A DNA stretch of 5,146 nt, taken from an uncultured Bacilli bacterium. Lineage in GTDB: Bacteria > Bacillota_I > Bacilli_A > RF39 > UBA660. The position numbers were made by a program, and so were the translations under genes. Below the pieces are notes generated by a model. That model made no database searches and was not told where the DNA came from. It saw only the letters and a program-made list of their open reading frames with translations. Position 1 is the stretch's first letter; every line of letters starts with the position of its first letter. Positions 2,843 through 5,146 of this stretch are shown here, piece after piece. Where the stretch lies: NCBI GenBank assembly GCA_910589375.1, contig CAJUTK010000003.1, forward strand, positions 1 to 5,146, given 5' to 3'.

Positions 2843-5146
2843 ATGGAAAACAATGACGAGCAAATGAGAGAACAAGAAGTAGTAGAACAAGAAGAAAAAG
2901 AAAAAAAGAAGAAGGGTATATTCAAATTATATAGAACTAGAGTTATTGCAATTGCAACTGCGATTACAGTAGGTATTAGTTCTATTGCTATATTAAATGG
3001 TATTAATAAAAGGCATGAGCATGATGTACCAAATACACCTGATTCTAATGTTACAGAGTATGATCCATCTCATGAAAATGATCACGATCATAATCATATT
3101 TACAATCCAGAAGATAATACAGTAGTTATCCCAACGCCAGGTTCAGGAGAACCTGTTGATACAGTTGTTCCAAATGAAACAGAAGAGGATGAAGAAAACA
3201 AGGGACAAAGTGTTGTAATACCGGGTCCTGGAGAAGTAACAACAGGTCCAGGAGAGGTAACAGGCCCTGGAGAAGTAATAACAGATCCAGAAGATATACA
3301 TATTCACGTTTATAGTCAATTAACAGTTGAATATAAGGACAATGGTAATGGAACCCATACGAGAACGTTAGTTGGTACATGTCCAAAAGATGGAGCTACT
3401 AAGGTATTACTAAAAGGCATTCCAGTTATGCATAATTATGATGCTGGAGTAGTAGATCCACAAACAGGAGATACAACTTATACATGTAAAGATTGTGGTT
3501 CTATTAGAGTAGTAGAAAAAGAAAAACCAGGTGAACATACACATGACTACAGTCAAACAGAGAGTAAATATGAAGACAATTATGATGGGACACATACTTT
3601 AGTTACAGTTGGAATTTGTCCAGCAGATGGAGCTACTAAAGTATTGAAAAAGGGAACTCCGCAAACTCATAATTATGGTGCTGGAGTGGTAGATCCAAAA
3701 ACGGGAGACACAGTATACACATGTAAAGACTGTGGATCTAAGAAAATAGTAGAAAAAGAAAAACCAGGTGAACATACACATGATTATAGTGTTATTAGAA
3801 CTGGTTATGAAGACAATGGAAACGGAACACATACTTTAGTTACTACTGGAACATGCCCAGTAGATGGAGCTACTAAAGTATTAAGAAAGGGAACTCCACA
3901 AGCTCATAATTATGATGCTGGAGTGGTAGATCCAAAAACGGGAGACACAGTATACACATGTAAAGACTGTGGATCTAAGAAAATAGTAGAAAAAGAAAAA
4001 CCAGGACATGAACATACTATTAAAACAACCGTAGAGTATGAACAAATTGCTAATGATGCAGTAAACCATAGAATTATTACTACAGAAGAATGTACAAGTT
4101 GTAATGATTATAAGAAAGTAACTCCTTCAGTAGGAGCTCACCATTTTGGTACTGCTGTTGTGGATAAAGATGGTAATACAGTTTACACTTGTACAGACTG
4201 TGGATATCAAAAAGTAATAGTAAAAGAACATGGACATAATTATGAAGTGACTACTCATTATGAAAAAGTGGATGATCAAACACATAGATTAGTTACTGTA
4301 AAAATATGTACAGAACCAGGATGTCCAGAAGATCAAAGGGTTATTACTACATATGGTCAACCAATACCTCATACTTTAAAAGATATTGTAGATGCATCAG
4401 GAAAAGTAATTGGTCAAGAATGTACTGCAGATGGTTGTGGATACAAAAAATTGTATAATCATGAACATGACTATAGTAAACAAGAAACAAGATATATAAA
4501 TGATGGAGATACACATAGTGTACAAATAGTTGGTATTTGTCCAGAAGACCAAGCTGAAAAAGTAATTTCAACAACTCCAGGATTAGCACATCAATGGGAT
4601 GCAGGCACTGAAAATGCAGATGGTACTGTAACTTATAAGTGTATTTGTGGTGCTACTAAAGTACATACTCATGATTATAGTCAAAGGGATACTAAAGTTG
4701 TAGATAATGGCGATGGAACTCATACTACAATAATTACAGGTACATGTCCAGAAGATGGAAAAACTACAACTATTTCTAGTGTAGTAGGTAGTCATAGTAT
4801 GACTTACAATGGAAATCATACAGAAGATGGTGATGAATACAGTTGTGCTTGTGGAGCAAAAGAGATAAGACCACATGCATATGATGGAGGAACAGAAGTA
4901 CCAGAACTAGGAAAAATTGTTTATGTATGCCAAAACTGTGGACATGAAAAAACAGAAGAATTAGAAAAGCCACCAATTCATACAGAACACCATTATACTT
5001 ACAATGGAAATCATACAGAAGAGGGCGATGAATATAGCTGTTCTTGTGGAGCAACAGAGATAAGACCACATGCATATGACGGAGGAACAGAAGTACCAGA
5101 TTTAGGCAAAATTGTTTATGTATGTCAAAACTGTGGACATGAAAAA
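2843..5146 (+). CDS. Membrane-anchored Cys/His-rich repeat surface protein, partial (runs off right edge)
   Basis: The frame has 768 codons with no stop. Residues 1-32 are charged (Glu/Lys-rich, ending KKKKGIFKLYRTR). Residues 33-53 (VIAIATAITVGISSIAILNG) form one membrane segment, probably an uncleaved signal anchor with the rest outside the cell. Next come a His-rich stretch (His77, 81, 83, 85), an acidic Pro/Gly linker with three PGEV repeats (about 127-147), and repeats from 153 to the edge. Three 79-residue repeats share the pattern HTHDY...THTLV...G-CP-DGATKV...HNYDAGVVDPKTGD...YTCKDCGS...VEKEKPG. Four looser copies follow (391-650), then a 65-residue version. Each has CxxCG-type cysteine pairs and HxY motifs, as in Cys/His repeat surface proteins of gut Clostridia. 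Metal binding or stalk formation is plausible but unproven. No enzyme domain or sortase signal is visible; the C-terminus lies outside the window. Confidence 0.9.
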   Translation, partial: MENNDEQMREQEVVEQEEKEKKKKGIFKLYRTRVIAIATAITVGISSIAILNGINKRHEHDVPNTPDSNVTEYDPSHENDHDHNHIYNPEDNTVVIPTPGSGEPVDTVVPNETEEDEENKGQSVVIPGPGEVTTGPGEVTGPGEVITDPEDIHIHVYSQLTVEYKDNGNGTHTRTLVGTCPKDGATKVLLKGIPVMHNYDAGVVDPQTGDTTYTCKDCGSIRVVEKEKPGEHTHDYSQTESKYEDNYDGTHTLVTVGICPADGATKVLKKGTPQTHNYGAGVVDPKTGDTVYTCKDCGSKKIVEKEKPGEHTHDYSVIRTGYEDNGNGTHTLVTTGTCPVDGATKVLRKGTPQAHNYDAGVVDPKTGDTVYTCKDCGSKKIVEKEKPGHEHTIKTTVEYEQIANDAVNHRIITTEECTSCNDYKKVTPSVGAHHFGTAVVDKDGNTVYTCTDCGYQKVIVKEHGHNYEVTTHYEKVDDQTHRLVTVKICTEPGCPEDQRVITTYGQPIPHTLKDIVDASGKVIGQECTADGCGYKKLYNHEHDYSKQETRYINDGDTHSVQIVGICPEDQAEKVISTTPGLAHQWDAGTENADGTVTYKCICGATKVHTHDYSQRDTKVVDNGDGTHTTIITGTCPEDGKTTTISSVVGSHSMTYNGNHTEDGDEYSCACGAKEIRPHAYDGGTEVPELGKIVYVCQNCGHEKTEELEKPPIHTEHHYTYNGNHTEEGDEYSCSCGATEIRPHAYDGGTEVPDLGKIVYVCQNCGHEK
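3299..4009 (+). repeat. Three 237-bp (79-residue) tandem repeats
   Basis: Units lie at 3299-3535, 3536-3772 and 3773-4009. Each codes for two related half-modules: one with HxHxY...CP-DGATKV and one with HNY-AGVVDP...YTCKDCGS. Copies two and three share a perfectly identical 89-bp block (3680-3768 and 3917-4005), while copy one is more diverged. This indicates recent duplication or gene conversion. Confidence 0.93.
4010..4801 (+). repeat. Diverged copies of the Cys/His repeat
   Basis: About four degenerate units start near residues 391, 465, 542 and 610. They keep the initial HxY or HT, the Thr-His dipeptide, the mid-repeat Cys and the late Cys pair (TCTDCGY, ECTADGCGY, KCICGA), but vary in length from about 66 to 77 residues. 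The second unit has an extra Cys (CTEPGCPEDQ) and the fourth loses its second half. Confidence 0.75.
4802..5146 (+). repeat. Two 195-bp (65-residue) repeats, the second cut by the window edge
   Basis: Copy one is 4802-4996 and copy two starts at 4997 with 150 bp visible. Over those 150 bp I count 11 base differences, giving only four conservative or small residue changes (D/E, A/S, K/T, E/D). Each unit reads TYNGNHTE-GDEYSC-CGA-EIRPHAYDGG...VCQNCGHEK and carries two Cys pairs, CxC and CxxC. Confidence 0.92.

Noticed and set aside
2835..2867. Upstream ATG with a 10-codon frame overlapping the surface gene start
   Set aside because: The ATG is only 1 nt from the ribosome site, too close for initiation; a regulatory leader peptide is not otherwise supported.
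3126..5075. Several minus-strand open frames of 61-99 codons
   Set aside because: They are antisense to the surface repeat protein, recur with its repeats, have low-complexity hydrophobic composition and lack ribosome sites.

Overview
The window looks like chromosomal or mobile-element DNA from a low-GC Gram-positive bacterium, probably a Clostridium-like or gut Firmicute. The reasons are AT-rich coding sequence, AGGAGG-type ribosome sites, a near-consensus TTGACA-17-TATAAA promoter, a large serine recombinase of the clostridial/phage type, and Gly-X-Thr collagen-like proteins. No rRNA, tRNA or CRISPR array is visible. The species cannot be named from this sequence.

Layout, left to right. 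(1) Positions 1-253, minus strand: the start of a collagen-like protein, cut by the window edge, whose Gly-X-Y region is four perfect 45-bp repeats plus one diverged copy. (2) Positions 281-457, minus strand: a start-less collagen-like remnant in the same reading frame. A 36-bp segment carrying a stop, a ribosome site and an ATG separates it from the first gene. Joined, the two pieces would rebuild one typical collagen-linker domain. (3) Positions 498-2459, minus strand: an apparently intact 653-residue large serine recombinase with an unusual extra stretch inside its Recombinase domain. (4) Positions 2456-2584, minus strand: a 42-codon lysine-rich small gene with a strong ribosome site. Its stop overlaps the recombinase TTG start as TTGA, so the two look translationally coupled. 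(5) Positions 2585-2842: a 258-bp divergent intergenic region with several short repeats and a strong rightward promoter. (6) Positions 2843-5146, plus strand: at least 768 codons, running off the right edge, of a membrane-anchored surface protein built from Cys/His-rich repeats.

How the parts may relate (inference). The small gene and recombinase form a leftward operon that ends about 40 bp from the truncated collagen-like gene. This is where an attachment-site junction of a serine-recombinase element could lie, so the element may have inserted into, or rearranged, a collagen-like surface gene. The divergently transcribed repeat protein may be cargo of such an element or an ordinary neighbour; the window does not contain the second boundary needed to decide.
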